Assembly (NCBI GenBank): GCA_014338405.1
Contig: JTDE01001035.1
Span: forward strand, 117,538 to 181,537
Length of the DNA stretch: 64,000 nucleotides
Source of the DNA: Paragonimus skrjabini miyazakii
Taxonomy: Eukaryota; Platyhelminthes; Trematoda; Plagiorchiida; Troglotrematidae
Direction: 5' to 3'
Shown: one piece after another, positions 25,418 through 38,600 of the stretch
How positions within the stretch are numbered: the stretch's first letter is position 1
Layout of the letters: each line of letters opens with the position of its first letter
The notes under the pieces: model-generated
What the model was told of the DNA's origin: nothing
What the model saw: only the letters and a program-made list of their open reading frames with translations
Database searches by the model: none
Made by a program: the position numbers and the translations under genes

Positions 25418-25660
25418 AATATGCCGGTCCTCTGCGCTTTGAACAACTGAATAATACGACTTAAACCAAGTCCGTGCGGTTACTAAGTAAGTCATTCTAT
25501 TCACTTCCAGGCAGGGCTCGTCAACTCGTAAAAATATTGAAACCAGTTGGAGAAGCAACACACAAACATCTAATGTGACACTTTCGATTTAGTGCCTCAA
25601 CTAAAACGGTTAAAGCTAAACAATTTATTCATACAAGACTCAGTTGCGAAAAAATCCGTA

Positions 25661-25732
25661 TTTCGGCTGGATTTGAACCAGTCACAAGAATAACGTACTC
25701 AAACGTGACAAGCGCTCTACCAGCTGAACTAC
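25661..25732 (-). repeat. tRNA-like sequence (pseudogene or SINE head)
   Basis: On the minus strand it reads TAGTTCAGCTGGTAGAGCG, a near-consensus tRNA D-arm and A box, and later CTGGTTCAAATCCAG, a perfect T-arm with a 4-bp stem and 7-nt loop. The anticodon arm does not pair and there is no matching acceptor stem, so it is a tRNA-derived repeat or pseudogene. The T-arm and following bases (CCAGCCGAA) recur near 39355. Confidence 0.55.
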
Positions 25733-26649
25733 GATGTTAAGCCGGGAGCTCAGAAACTTTACAGTTATACTGAGGTGGCCACCCAATCCGTTGTTACATG
25801 AAGTCCATCAAACGACCCAGCGAATCAGCTGCCTTAGTAGAATTTCTCGAACGGTTCATGCTGGAACCTACCAGTATCACTGCCGGGCATCGAACTTGTG
25901 TTACTTAGTAGTGTGGCGGATTTTATGATTTAGGTGAGACTGAATATGCGAATAATTCATGGTCCCATTCACACATTCATCACTTGTCATTAAGTGTATA
26001 ATTATAAAAGATTACTGATCGTTTCACAAACCTGCAGTCCTATTCTTGTTCCTGCTTACGTTCCGGTTAAACCCATTTCAATGTATTCCATCAACCTTCA
26101 ATACTTTTTCCTATATCAGAGTTTCAAATAAATTGTCAGCCTTTCCATTGAATCACTTCTAATTAACGGGAATAGAGAGGAGAACAAATCATGTGAAATG
26201 GCATGCCTTAAAATGTGTGCGGATGATACACTCTTCGTTGTTTCAAATTTAGTATTGTTCAATGACTACTGGACGATTTTATTAGACTGTAGGCACATCT
26301 AATTGTAACGTATCAATTGAAGGTAAGTAATCAGTCGCAATTTTCTGTCCCTGATGGTTTAGTTCGACCCTGAGTATACTAAGAACATAGAGATATGGCA
26401 CAATAAGTGCAGTTCTACGGTTTCTCCTCAGTAACCTACATAGGTGTCTTGAGTAAAACCGGTAACATGCGCGCATTTCAAATCTGCACTCCGAATTCGC
26501 TGGAGGACAAACACACGCCGACAGCAAGCATAATCGTTGTCAATTAGTAACCCGAAGAATTTATCACACCTTGCTGAAAGCGGGTTTCCAAATTAGATGA
26601 TGATCCTAACATTCCAAAAATTGAGGTCTGTCTAACTTTCCCCCTAGAC

Positions 26650-27290
26650 GCTGAGAAATAAACACGATCACCGACGAGGAGACTGAAAGATTGTGTCGAA
26701 CAAACCTCACCGGCTTCGATTCACAGAGCTTTTGACAAATAACCAGAATTCTGTTGCTGTACATCAAAGCTAGTGATTCTGACCAAGTCTGATTCTAAAC
26801 CGGTCCATCAAGTTGTCTACAACTGCAGTGACTCTTACATAGGTCCGGTACCCGGACAACCGGCACGTGTCCAAATAGCTCAAGTCGCATTTACTACAAA
26901 AGCATACGACTCCATCGGCCCAACAGTAATTGCGCAAACCCAATTCGAGGTTGAAATGTGTACTGAACAGGCTGCTGTATAGATGCAACTGCTCATAATG
27001 GAGCCTACTGTTTGATTTCGTAATTATAGGCGAACCGGTCGAGATTTCTAACATCCTGTTCGATCAGCACGCAATCGGAAGCCTAGAATAGGCTGTTCCA
27101 GTGACCGAAGCTAAAGGACGTTGTGGCATACAGCTCACCACAAATGGCGTGTGTTGGGTCAGTTTCGGTTCTACCCGCATAAACCGCTTCCGAAAGGTAA
27201 GCTAGCGTGCGAGGAGTGTAAGAATCTGTCCACTGACCTACGCTTAATCGGACCAGAGGTGCGCATGACAACACTCTACCCATTACTTAC
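26650..27290 (+). pseudogene. PLE GIY-YIG fragment, decayed
   Basis: The frame at 26773 contains HQVVYNCSDSYIGPV, the VYS...SYIG core of a PLE GIY-YIG domain, followed by degenerate sequence. Further on, in other frames, bits resemble the conserved region after the nuclease. Several stops and frame changes; not functional. Confidence 0.55.
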
Positions 27291-27299
27291 TCAAAATCG

Positions 27300-29215
27300 A
27301 GGTGACCTCCATATTTCACATTCACAGGTCAACAGATACGTTTCAGTATTCAGCGCTAATGTGAGGTCACATGTACTCCACATCAATTATTGCATCCGGT
27401 AACTTATTTTCTGCTGTCATAAATTTTCGCTGCATTTTACTCCCACATCAATGCAGGGTTGGAAATGAGCACTATTCCTCAAGTGTAAACTTGTGTACGA
27501 GAGAACTTACTGTAAGCGCACTTAACGATAGAATTTGTAAAGGTGAGATAGGCTTGATAAGCTGGTCACTCATGGCAAGTCTCAGTGTTTGTGAAATCTC
27601 GAATGCAAACTGCGTACTGCTGGGCCCCCCCTTCCTTCAATAAACTCAATTCTCTGATCACTCACCCCCCCCCAACAAACACCCAGCAACATTTTCAATG
27701 ACTCGGTAGTAATCACTAGAAGGTCGCTGGACTAATTGTCAACGGGCTGACCCCATACAGCCGATTAACTCACAATTCGAACATGGATGTCCGTTGCAGA
27801 TACGCTTTTAACTGCGGGTGAAAACCAAGTCGAGTAAGTTTTTTTCGAACTGGGCCATGTAGAATGCAAATTTGCAATCGAATATGCACCTTTCAATAAT
27901 TTAACTATTCGTTAGTCCTCACTAAAAGTGAGATTAATTAAACGAAGTAATCATCAGTTCAATAGTCCGAATACGTCCATATGGGGTCCGCGAGGCTGAG
28001 ATAGATGGTGCTGGGTTAACTAGGATTTAAAAGAGCACAAATTAGATGGACCAATCAAAAGAACTTGAGCTAGATAGAATAATATGCTCCACGTTTACCG
28101 ATTGCATAGTCCAGATACACATGTATTTAGTAATAAGATCAGATGTCATTGGTCAACCCACAAATTTTAGGAAGTTAGACTTAATCAACTGGATAACACA
28201 GCACACTCCGTGAACAAACAGAAGTGTTCCGAAACAGTTAAATTGAACCTACCAGCCAAAATCTCAACTCAAACTGTGCAGGTGGTTGGTTGGACTTCGT
28301 TGAGTTTTATCAACACTGTGCCTGAGAATCGCGGAACTTAGTCCAAGCACCTATCAAACTGAATGATGTGGTTGCAGTCACTGGATAATGGGAAAAGATA
28401 TGGATTGTTTTATGCTGTAATGCTTCTTTTTCTCTAAAACATACTAGGTAATGATATAATCAGACAGGATCAAAACAGCCATTCACTGTTCATTGATGGT
28501 CGTTGAGACCATATGTTCATTAAAGCTTCTTTCAATCTATGTGGAAACATGATGTATACTCATCAGTGTGCGGAACAATAGCAAGCTGCTAATCGAGCTC
28601 AACTGAAAACATTGCAACGGGTAAATCAAACTCACTTGATTCTGGTGATTTACTTACTGTAAGTATTTATGTGGGTTTTTGCTTTTACATCCTACTAGGC
28701 CTCAAGAAAAAAGCATACGCTCATCTGGACATTCTTCAACTTTAAAGCTGGATGAAGGAATTTTTGTGAGAATCGAGCAAGAAGTAGTTATTGGTCTTAA
28801 CAATTTGCCCAGCAATCATAATGTCAACCGATTATCACAATTTTGTTTTGGAAAATAAATTTTGACAAACCTTGGTGGAATTAAGATTCCGATTTTTAAA
28901 AAATTGCATTTTATTATCAAAAATAATAAAATAATCCAAAAAGGACTGCTGGAAATTTATAAGACCAACCGGGATTCGGCATACATGCCAGAGTTCAAGA
29001 GGATATATTAAGCACTTCTTCCACGTAAACGTTCAGTTATACCGTTACTCAATTTTGGAAACTATCTTGTATTTACACATACTTATGCTTGTTTTATTGG
29101 TTACATTTAACTATTCATTCGCTTTGTGAGTTCTATTATAACATATCCGGCCAGTAGTCTCCAAGGGTTTCATATGAGGTTTGCTTCTGGGGATTTAGAT
29201 GGTCGAAACACCTAG
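27300..29215. other. No gene recognised
   Basis: AT-rich sequence with short C-tracts near 27625 and 27665. No gene or known repeat was recognised. Confidence 0.5.
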
Positions 29216-29219
29216 TTAG

Positions 29220-29347
29220 TTTGATGATTCGTCAACCGCTGATTTGTCCTATGTGGAGCCCGAATATGATGGTTGTCCCCTTGGAACACCACATGTTCGT
29301 ATCAATATTGATGTGAGGATAGAAACTTTTGTTGACGATGTCAACAC
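29220..29347 (+). CDS. Candidate exon of an unrecognised gene
   Basis: The frame opens directly after TAG at 29217 and runs to a strong donor (CAC|GTGAGT) at 29347, encoding DDSSTADLSYVEPEYDGC and then VRINIDVRIETFVDDVN, a strikingly protein-like acidic segment. It ends in phase 2. A possible next exon at 30260-30317 after CTCCTTTCTAG enters in the matching phase and reads QLCCRMHNWGKWAQRSNGF before GTTAGT. The acceptor of the first exon has a poor pyrimidine tract. Family unknown. Confidence 0.25.
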
Positions 29348-31299
29348 GTGAGTAATTCTTCAGAAGCCAAACAGAACAGAAATTAGGAACGCAGTTTGTT
29401 GTGACTTTGGTTTACAAGATGACTGTTGTTTGTTCACCAAAGCCTTCATGAAACGTATCAAGTAATAGTGCGTCAATTGTGATCAATTGTGAGTGATGGT
29501 TAACTTGAATTTAACCACATCTCCGACTAATCATTAATAATAATGACCGTGTTACATTGCCACTGTCAAGATCTTGGAAGTTCAGTAATCCGATCTGATA
29601 GTCTCCGTGAAGAAAATAAGTTTTACTCGTTCACTTGGTTGAAAGCATTGTTTCTTTGACGTGTAAAATCCTGGAGATTTACCAGAAAAAGCCACGCAGG
29701 AGTGGCTAGTCGATGTTGCAAAGAGCTTTTTTTATACGATATTACGTTTATGCTGGCATTCTTGTAGATATAAAAGAATGGTTTGTAAAACATTCAAAAA
29801 TTTGTACTCTAGCCTCCCCACTTTTACGCAAATAGGATAGAAATGTGGTAAAGCAGCAGCATACAAATACAGCCTTAAAAGATGAAATAATGACCTGCCA
29901 GCTGTCAATTTGATATAATACCGTGATGTCATTTGAAGTCTAGATAGTAAATTGGTTGAGTATATCAAGGGCATTGCAGTCAAATATATTGGTTGGAAAT
30001 ACTTAAACTTACCGGTCAAAGTCGAAAAAAGGACTTGTTTAAGGAATATGGAATAATGTACGGGAACACTTCAGTAATTGGATACGTAAATTTGCAATTG
30101 AAAGTCCAGGTAAAATTGAATTAATCTATCTCCTCAATTTCTGACAACTGTACTGTACCGTAAATGATTATACAATGATTATACATGTAGCACATCGCAT
30201 GGTGACAAGACAAAACGTTACTAACATTAAGATATAACGCTTTTTACTCTCCTTTCTAGACAATTATGTTGCCGGATGCACAATTGGGGAAAATGGGCCC
30301 AAAGATCAAATGGCTTTGTTAGTATGGAACACTGAGTGTATTGTGGTTACAAATAATTTAGGATTTTCAAAATGTATCCAAAGAATCACATTTCAAACTT
30401 CACAGGGAAAACAATGTTAATCGATGCATCGTCCCAGGGAGTTTTAACATTAAACACGTAACAAGACCACACTATACTAGTTGTATGGAGCACATAGACA
30501 AAAGAATCGAGAGGTACTCACCATAGGCAACATCGTCATACAGTCTATTGTGAACACTATTTATGCAAGTTCAAGAAGGCATATTCATTGGCCTTAAAAT
30601 CTCCATCAGTAGCACCTCTTATCAGGGTTACATAGTCAGACAGGCATCCCGTAAGTGAGTCTGCGTTATGCTGTTAGCAACACTGTGTTCTCTTTTAAAA
30701 CAACATTACTATCTGAGTAATATTCACACCTCAAAAAACGTTGCGCTGTAAACATTAAAGTGAGTATTTGTACGATTACTAAGATATTTGGCTTACAGGC
30801 ATAACGGTAGAAGTTTATAGTACATTTAATGCAACCATATGTGATAGTAGGGAGACGTCACTCTGGTTGTAGTTATACATAAGCTGCAACAGAAGACACT
30901 ACAAGTAAACATATTTTGCTGAGTGTAACAGATTATTCGCCCAGCAGTTCAAATATTTTCAAAATGTCAAAATATATGCTTTTCTTCATATTGTATTCCT
31001 AATTATAAAGTCTGTTGAAATCTATCCTTCCTATATGAAAACAGTACGAGCCCAGCATCACTACTGGTAAACAAATTGTAGCAAATATTGGTTGACTGAT
31101 CCTATATAATGTTTAAAGCATAGCTAAAGAAAGACACATTGTACTATTAACGGGCACGCCAGTTTAACATGTATGGCAACCTATAGGATGTACACATGAA
31201 TACGGTTATTCAGTGCATCTTTACTCATTAATGATCACTCCGGAAGTTGGTGATGTGGAAGGTACTTCAGAGTTATATACCCTGGTCTATTTGTAAACC

Positions 31300-32700
31300 G
31301 TTCAGTCCATTAGTACAGTCTGTATTTCTCTTGATTAACTACTAATCGGTCAACTTGCGCCAAGGCTCCGAAACACTCACCTGGAGAACTCTGGTTGGTT
31401 GTGAACGCGGTGAACTGTGATCGATTACGATTGGTCGCCCTGAACACACGCACCACGTTTACGACCAATCGATAGTAAGTGTAGCGTGTTCTTGGTCGAT
31501 CACTCAAAAGTAAGTCCGGGCGGTCGATCTGGTGTTGGTCGAGTTGGAACACCGTTAAGGATTTCCTGTTGCGTACACGGGAAAACTGATTTGACGTATC
31601 CACTAGTCGTGAGCTTCCGTCCACTTGAGTGCTTTGTTCACGGAAACAGCGGACAATTACACATCCGTGTTCAGATATCCAACTTGGATGTACGTTCTCA
31701 GATGGACCGTTTTGGATCTAACTCAGTGACCGGATGTAGATCGTTGCAGTGCCAAAATCAGACAACCTGTCTGCGGAAGAGTGTGCGTGTGCGTGAGTTT
31801 TTCAACCCTTCCAACAAGGAGGTAAATGCAGATTGGAAATCACAATCGTTCTTTCTCTTGTCCGGTCCGGTTGTTCGTTCACTTTGTTTGTCGTAGAACG
31901 GAACAGGAATTGGGTCTGGTGCTTTACGCACACTTTATCTCTCTTGCGCTTGTTCTGCCGTGTCCTGTGCACTCTCGCGTTCACTCACAGAGGACTGGAT
32001 AAAGTTGCGAAGCAGATTTCCTTCCGTCGTTTCACGTCAGTCGCCAGCTGTCGTTCAATGTTCCAAGTGTACCGCGGACAGTGCAATGTGTTGTGCCTTC
32101 AGGAAGACCATGGATTCAATCGTTTCTGTGAGCAACGTAGACTTCCTTCCGTTCTCTCCCGAGGCAATGTTTCAGCAGTGAGGCTGTGAGGATATGAAGT
32201 GAGCGTAGCAATTTCCGTCCTGCTAGTCGTGAACACGCTTGAGCACCCAAAAGCACCTTGACTACGGTTGATAGCACATCACGTATGTGTCTATGCAAAT
32301 GTACATGCGCGCACATGCACACACACACACACAAACTCATAAATACGCTCTCCAAAAGGATAGTTCAGTTGATCAGGTTGTACGTGTCTTTGTCTTTTCC
32401 CTTAGTGTATGTTGCTCAGACTAACAACACGCAGCTTGCTGTCAAATCCCATCCACTGATTTGCGAACAACCAGTCGTTTCCTGAATTCAACTCACGCGC
32501 GCAGCCAATCAAAACATGAGTTAATCGTTTCCTGCTCTTTCTAGGCCGTATTCTGTCTTCATAAAACATGGTCACCCCTAGCGACTCCAATGTGCTCATA
32601 ATGAACGTTCACAATCTCCACCTTTCAGGATGTCCACACACAACACAGCATAACAGAAATTCTGTCTATCTGTATGTCAGTAGGCTTCATTCACCCTAAG
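31300..32700. other. GC-richer block, unassigned
   Basis: Richer in G+C and CpG than its neighbours, with a (CA)n tract at about 32318-32333 and overlapping open frames on both strands that match no family I know. It could be a promoter region, a non-coding exon or part of an unrecognised element. Just downstream (32820-32900) are short GATCA/GTTCA-type tandem motifs. Confidence 0.3.
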
Positions 32701-33304
32701 TGTGGTTGGTTTGTAAGTAGCTCAAATAAATGTCCGCACCCTAACGTCCCATCGATCAATTTAAACGGAATGAGGATTGGTAGAACAGTGATACTTGTTT
32801 TGTTCAGTTCAGCTCAACTAAGTTCATGATAATAGAGTCTTTTCTGATCAGATCAAATCAGATCAGATCACCTTAATTCAGTTCAGTTTAGTTCAGTGGG
32901 CGCCATTGCCTATCACTCTGTTCTTCCGTTTTGTCGAGTGAAGCATGAGTGTAAAATGATCGAGTATACTTGGTTTATAATTGACACTTGGAATCGTTCA
33001 ACGTTTGATCCTTCACTGATAAACTAATAAAAATTGTTGTTTTTGGAAATTGCGCTAAACTTGATAAACATCTTAAAAATATTTCAAATTGTGAAAGTAA
33101 TACTACTTAGATGCCATCAGCAGCTGAACACAGTAAGTGTAGATCCAGTTACACTAAACGGAAAATTATATATGAACATATAGACGGGTTTAAACTCTAA
33201 TTCATCAATAACGACGTCTTAATCAGTCAATAGGGCTACGATGTACGCTTTATATATATAATACGTACTTCGTAATCCTGCTTACTGATTAAGTCGTGGT
33301 TATA

Positions 33305-33600
33305 TATTGTAACGTGAGGTCAAAACCAGTAAGCGCGCATAGGCTGTAATTGAATTGTGTGACAGAGCGTGCTGCTGTGTTGTTGACGTCGTTTCAGTTT
33401 TCGTTTATGTAAGTGGTGTGCATGGCTTACTGGATCTTTAGCTCATGCATTTTTGTGGTATTTCCGTTTACAGGACTATTGCTGGAACCAATACTTCGGA
33501 AGAATGCTGTTCCCCACTGTCTCTAGGTTAACCCAAAGTTGGTCCGCAAGTGTAACGGACAATCAGAGTAAAGACGCTCGGTTTGTATGTTACTATATAT
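33305..33600 (+). repeat. PLE 5' region
   Basis: About 290 bp that recur, diverged, at 48350-48660; shared landmarks include 'tgtgcatggcttactgg' and 'ttcggaagaa'. Because it directly precedes the PLE N-terminal coding region, it is read as the element's 5' untranslated or terminal-repeat part. It ends in a TATATA/TATG-rich simple repeat (33586-33633). Confidence 0.7.
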
Positions 33601-34775
33601 ATGTATATACATATATGTATATGTATAAATTATGCCAGCCGTGAAGGCTCCGTCTGTGAGCAGCTATTCTTCAAACATAACTGCATTCCTCATAATGTGT
33701 GCCCTAAGAGTGTTACACGCAAACCACCGATTCAATCAGAACGTGCTAAGATTATCACCAGGAGTTACCAGAAACAAATACACCGTGAACTTATTGACGA
33801 TGTAAACTGCCGTCTGACACGATATAGAAACGAGTGCGAAAAAATCCAAACAAGCAGCTACTGAATTATTCGATTCCGAATGAATCAACAAGACTGAAGA
33901 AGCCATAAAACTTTCAACAGACTCTAGCAGAACGAAAACAAAAGATCGACTAAATAAAAAATCCCAATGCCATAATCTGCCCAAGAAACAAAACACCGAA
34001 CCTATATACAATCTATCAGACCATCAGTTGACACTTAACAAAAAGGCCGTTCTGTTAAAATTCAATTATGCGGACGCATCCACAACAGAATTCGTTGCAT
34101 ATTTTGAATCAGGACTAAAACGCGGTGGTCCAGATAAGCAAATACAGCAGTCTGTCAGGATAAAGATGTGTCAACACCTGGCTAGTCGAAAACTAACAAA
34201 CATCTTAACAACTAATGAAAATGAAGCACTGATGACACTTAAAAAGAACGACCAGATTGTCATCCTACCCACAGACAAAAGGAACACTATAGCCGTACTG
34301 AATAGACAAGACTATAAAGACAAAGTGAACGACCTTCTAAAAGACTCCACAACGTACGAACATGTCATAGGAGAACCTACAAAAGGTCTGAGGGCCCGAA
34401 TCATCAAAACTGTGACAGGTCTAAAGAAAAAGAAATCACTTACAGAAGAACAAGCTAGATACATGAAACCTATTGAGGGGCCAGTGCCACGATTATACCG
34501 GCTACCAAAGGCCCACAAGGATCCAGTACCACTGAGACCAATCGTTGCATCCAGGACGACCCCGAACTACCGATTGGCGAAGTTCCTTTTTCATATTCTC
34601 CGGCCATGTTTACCTCAAGGTACTCATACCACAAACAGCTCGACTGACTTCTTGAGGCAGATTAAATCAGTGAGTGGGGGAAAGAATAACAACGAGTCAG
34701 ATCATCCTGGGCACAAAGCAACTGACTGGAATGTTTGTCTGTTTGTCAAAATCAAACAACGTTTTTCAACTTAGG
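33601..34775 (+). pseudogene. Penelope-like element, N-terminal and RT 5' half
   Basis: The first frame (33583-33864) contains KIITRSYQKQIHRELIDDVN; after stops and a frame change, the second (34028-34774, 248 codons) contains NYADASTTEFVAYFESGLKR, then DQIVILPTDKRNTIAVLN and RLYRLPKAHKDPVPLRPIV, ending near HTTNSSTDFLRQIKSV. These are the pre-RT region and first RT motifs (LPKxHK, PLRPIV) of PLE proteins. The catalytic DV-box, GSPLGP, YVDD and GIY-YIG are absent: identity stops near 34670, so the copy is 3'-truncated. This frame has no stop across 248 codons, so the copy is younger than the one at 3.3-5.3 kb. Confidence 0.85.
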
Positions 34776-35252
34776 ACGAACAACGAGTTCTGTATAACGA
34801 TTACAGGGCTCTCTAGTGAGGCACTACGATCCACTGCAGTACATTTACACTCTCGATGCTTGTAGAACCAAAACACAAACTTAACTTGACCAAATCATTT
34901 GGTAATACTGTCAACAAGTTTATCTGGACGCCTTGAAGCACTGCATATATGACGCCAATAGGTTTACATCAGCTGGCAGTTTGCACGTTTGCAAACACAA
35001 TGGCTCTCACTATGATCAGGATACTGCACTTGAAAGTTTACGTTAGCGTGTATACTAGCATCGTACCTATGCAATGTGGATTGCTAAATCTGGCATTTAC
35101 ATTAAAGTCAAACAAATAGTGACCGATATTTCCTTTGTTACAAGCGCTTGTGTACGTCATTCATATCCTTCATTTTAAGCCGTGAACAGGATTTTCGGAG
35201 TAAGAAAATGCTAATGTGTATATGCTCAGTTGGTTCAATGAAGACAGTAGCT

Positions 35253-35625
35253 TCAACCCAACTGAGAAGTCCTGATCACGGGGTTATCGATTGGATAGAA
35301 CAGAGTGATTCTGTTCATTCTCCTTTCGTAATGATCGGGCAAGCTGAACACTGTTTATACAAGGTTGTGGTTGAGCGTTTGGATTTGATTATTCGGTCAT
35401 ACTTACTGTGAGGTTGCTGGCGTTGTGGTTAACACGCTAGTCTCACAAGCACGAGGGTCAGGGTGTAAACTCCGATCCGGACAAGGATATGCACTACTGA
35501 TGAGCTCTAATGAGAGCGAAACTCGAGTCTAGTGCTTCCTTTTGAAGTGGGCTAGCCGAAAGGCTTATCTGAATGCGAAGGCCGTGATCGAGTGTGGGTG
35601 GTGTTCAATTTTGAAATAATGTGTA
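35253..35625 (+). mobile_element. tRNA-derived short repeat with intact hammerhead
   Basis: Full unit on the plus strand: upstream block (35253-35400, also at 46915-47080), tRNA-like Pol III region (about 35405-35480, with 'ggcgttgtggttaacacg' as A-box part and a degenerate B box), hammerhead (35483-35541) and conserved tail (35542-35625, with 'cgaaaggcttatctgaatgcgaaggc' split across 35570). Best-preserved plus-strand copy. Confidence 0.8.
35483..35541 (+). ncRNA. Type I hammerhead ribozyme, intact core
   Basis: Minimal motif 35491-35535. All conserved positions are present: CTGATGA, then stem II GCTCT/AGAGC with loop AATG, then GAAA, a very short stem III (ACTCGAGT, 2-3 bp), and cleavage triplet GTC. 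Proximal stem I pairs perfectly (GCACTA with TAGTGC). After a small internal loop (TAT opposite T) the distal stem I adds five more pairs (AAGGA with TCCTT), as in natural type I hammerheads where that loop meets stem II. Predicted cleavage is after 35529. A short stem III is known to favour action in dimers. Confidence 0.85.
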
Positions 35626-35639
35626 TATGAATCTGGTGA

Positions 35640-38600
35640 TATGTTGATGGTTTTCAGTTTAATTGCCGATTTTGTTTCACATTGGTGAACTACTTATTAT
35701 GCAATTCTCACCCTAAAATTCAATCTAAGCTAGATAGTACGGATATTTGTACAGGTTAAATTCAGCTCTCTCATCAAACTAACCATTTACGCGGGGGCGT
35801 AAAACATGTAGGGGTGACATTCACATCCGGTTGGCATGTCATTCAACCAATCCGGTGTGAGACAATATAGTCAATCAGACTCCATCGCTCTCCGCGGTCA
35901 GCCCTGACTTCGTGAACTGACCAATGAAAAGCCAAATAGTGAAGACAGTTGCGATCGACCTCAGTTCATTCGATCGCACATCTTACTCGCCTTCAGAATT
36001 AAGAATCAGAGTTTAATGAAATTTTTCAAAAAGCGAAAGCGAATTGGGCGATAGCGCACTCTTCACGAAATTTCTGTGTGTTCACTCGTCACAACGTCTT
36101 GGAAAATCATACTCTATTTTATACTGAAGGCAATTTGCGAAGGTTGCAATTCTTCAAGAGTCCGAATAAGAGTAAACGATAGAAAACTGACAGCCCAACT
36201 GGTATCTTTTATGAACATATGTTACCCGTGGTCTTTTTCTGAAGGGCGCTCGCGGTATCTCAGTTTTGTTTCTAAGCATTTCTTTTATGGATGAGAACAC
36301 GGTCACGGAATTGAACTATTCGTGATGTGTAAAATAAGATCAACACAAACGGCCATAACATTCGAAAATTCCCACGTACGTATAATTAAGCAGTTTCAGG
36401 ACCACCATTGTCGTTAACGTTGCGATGTGAGAAAAGCCTCCTACAAACAGTTGACCAAGTGTAGCTCTCCCATTGTACTGATCTTCAATTGTTTTGAATA
36501 TATTGCCCAACACTCTTCTAGCTTATAACATTTCGACTCAATGCAATCTGACAGGTGATTCGATTGTTCTACATATGGTTTGTCTGCAACAAGGTGGAGC
36601 CAATGTATCGTTTGTACTCGGCTTCCCTTCCCCCAGATTGCGGTCGTGCTGAAATCATTCTAGCTTTTCAGCCAATTGCGTTAGAGGTTATTTTGTGGTT
36701 TGGTGAATAAAGCTCTCTCCCAGAACTCCCTGTTTTATAGTCCCTTATTTCTAATAAGCATTATTGCATGCATAGAAAATCCGAGATTGAGACCGACGGA
36801 CTGAATGAACTAAGGTTGGAAAGCGTGAACTGCGCAGCGAAATCGTCCAATTCTGTTCAACACCAATCAGCAGCCAATTGACTGATCAATATGTCCTAGT
36901 TAGATCGAGAGCTTAATCGTGCGTTATTGGAAAAATCACGAGATGATGGATGATTGAGTTGAAACATACCTGATGCGTTGTTGTAACAGTACAGAAGCAA
37001 CGATCATACAGCGTTACATGTGTTCATTTCATCCATTACTTGACTGGTTTTGTCGATTAGTTTAATCGAACATGGCTACTGAATGCGTCCACCTGGCCTA
37101 CGGATCATTGTGTCAGCATAGCTAGTGCCGGATCAGCTACTCTATAAATTTTTTCATGTGACCGGTGAGGGACGAGTGCATTATTGCGGACGATAGTTGG
37201 GTTGATCTGTACACACATACACGATCAGCACACCGTGTTAGCTTAGAAGTTCAAATCCGGCAGTCGTAACTTTACCTAGTTCGGTTCAAACAACCAGAAA
37301 ACATCGAAAACACTATTTACCCAGTTCATCAATAAAAAAGAAGGCACGTCGCTAAATGTTAACATTTCTTTTGTTCTTCTCATCCATGAACGTAGAATAT
37401 AAAAGCTGTGAGTAGCAACAACAAGAGAAAAAGACAATAATTTGGTTTTGTATTGAAAATAAGAAAAACAGAGGACCTGAGTCAACCGGCTATGCATTCA
37501 CAAAATAGTACTGCCCCAGAGAACGCGAGCACCTTTGGATTTCGACTGCGTAGTATCAGGTCGAGCAAGATGTTTGGATCACCAAAGTGACTTGTTTCAG
37601 CGATGTAATATGCAACAGACGAGGTGAGATTCCGGTTCTGTTGTTAGTATCTGCTACGTCATTTCACGTACTTTGGCTTATGTTCGGGCGTTCTTTGTCA
37701 TGGGCATTGGTGTGTTCTGTCGAGAAGGAAGTCACCACAATTGTAAATGAACTAATAACGTACGTGACAGCCAGGTTATGTGTACAGTCAAGATTGCAAA
37801 CAAGTTGAGCGACACTTCTAATCGTAACTACTAACCAGAGTTCAGTCACCGGATACGTTCGGGATGGGGAAGACTACAATTTTCGATTTGTACCAGTTGT
37901 AACTTGATCGCCTTTGAAAATTAAATCCAAGGAGACCTGCTTCTTAACAGCCATAAACATACCAGACTTTAGCTGTCCTTGTTGGCTGCGAATGTCAAAA
38001 AATTTCTCGGGATATCAGTTTCCAAGTAACATCATCTTGAAACTTTCCCCCTCTCTTTGTAGGCTGTCATTAGTACAGGTCCTTCAAGCTTGTGAAACAG
38101 TGTTCGCACCAGACCTCACTTGTAAGCAATTGGTGTAAACGAAGAGAACTGTAAATAATAACCACTTCAAGTGATTTTGAGATGCCTTCAGCATTGCAAT
38201 GCTTTTTCCGGCTGTCCAATAAAATGTCTGTCATTATTCGGGTCTTCTTTCTAAGAGAAAAAGAAAGCTTAGTATGAATGTAATTTGAAAAGTTTGAAAG
38301 TATTACAAAGTATATGTTTGTTATAAGAACAGAGATACCATCTACATACAGTTTATCCAGGCTGATATCAGCTACAAAGTTAAGCAGGTACAGTATAATC
38401 GTTTTTCTGGAGGTGAGCCTAATGAGTTGTCCGTCGCTACATGATAAATGCTTTGTAGAATAGTCTTCCATATAACAAAATAGATATTCTCTGTGGCAAA
38501 ATGTATAAGTTCTGTGAAGTAATCCATGAAATGTGATGAAATGTGACTGACACAAAAAGCAAAAGTTTGACTGTTTTTCAAAATCGCACGTTTGTGAAAA

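Noticed and set aside
31310..31896. Overlapping frames on both strands in the GC-richer block as genes
   Set aside because: They arise from the local base composition; neither has a recognisable domain or supportive splice signals.
38070..38555. 161-codon minus-strand frame
   Set aside because: Low-complexity, no family, and an overlapping frame of similar quality; probably chance.
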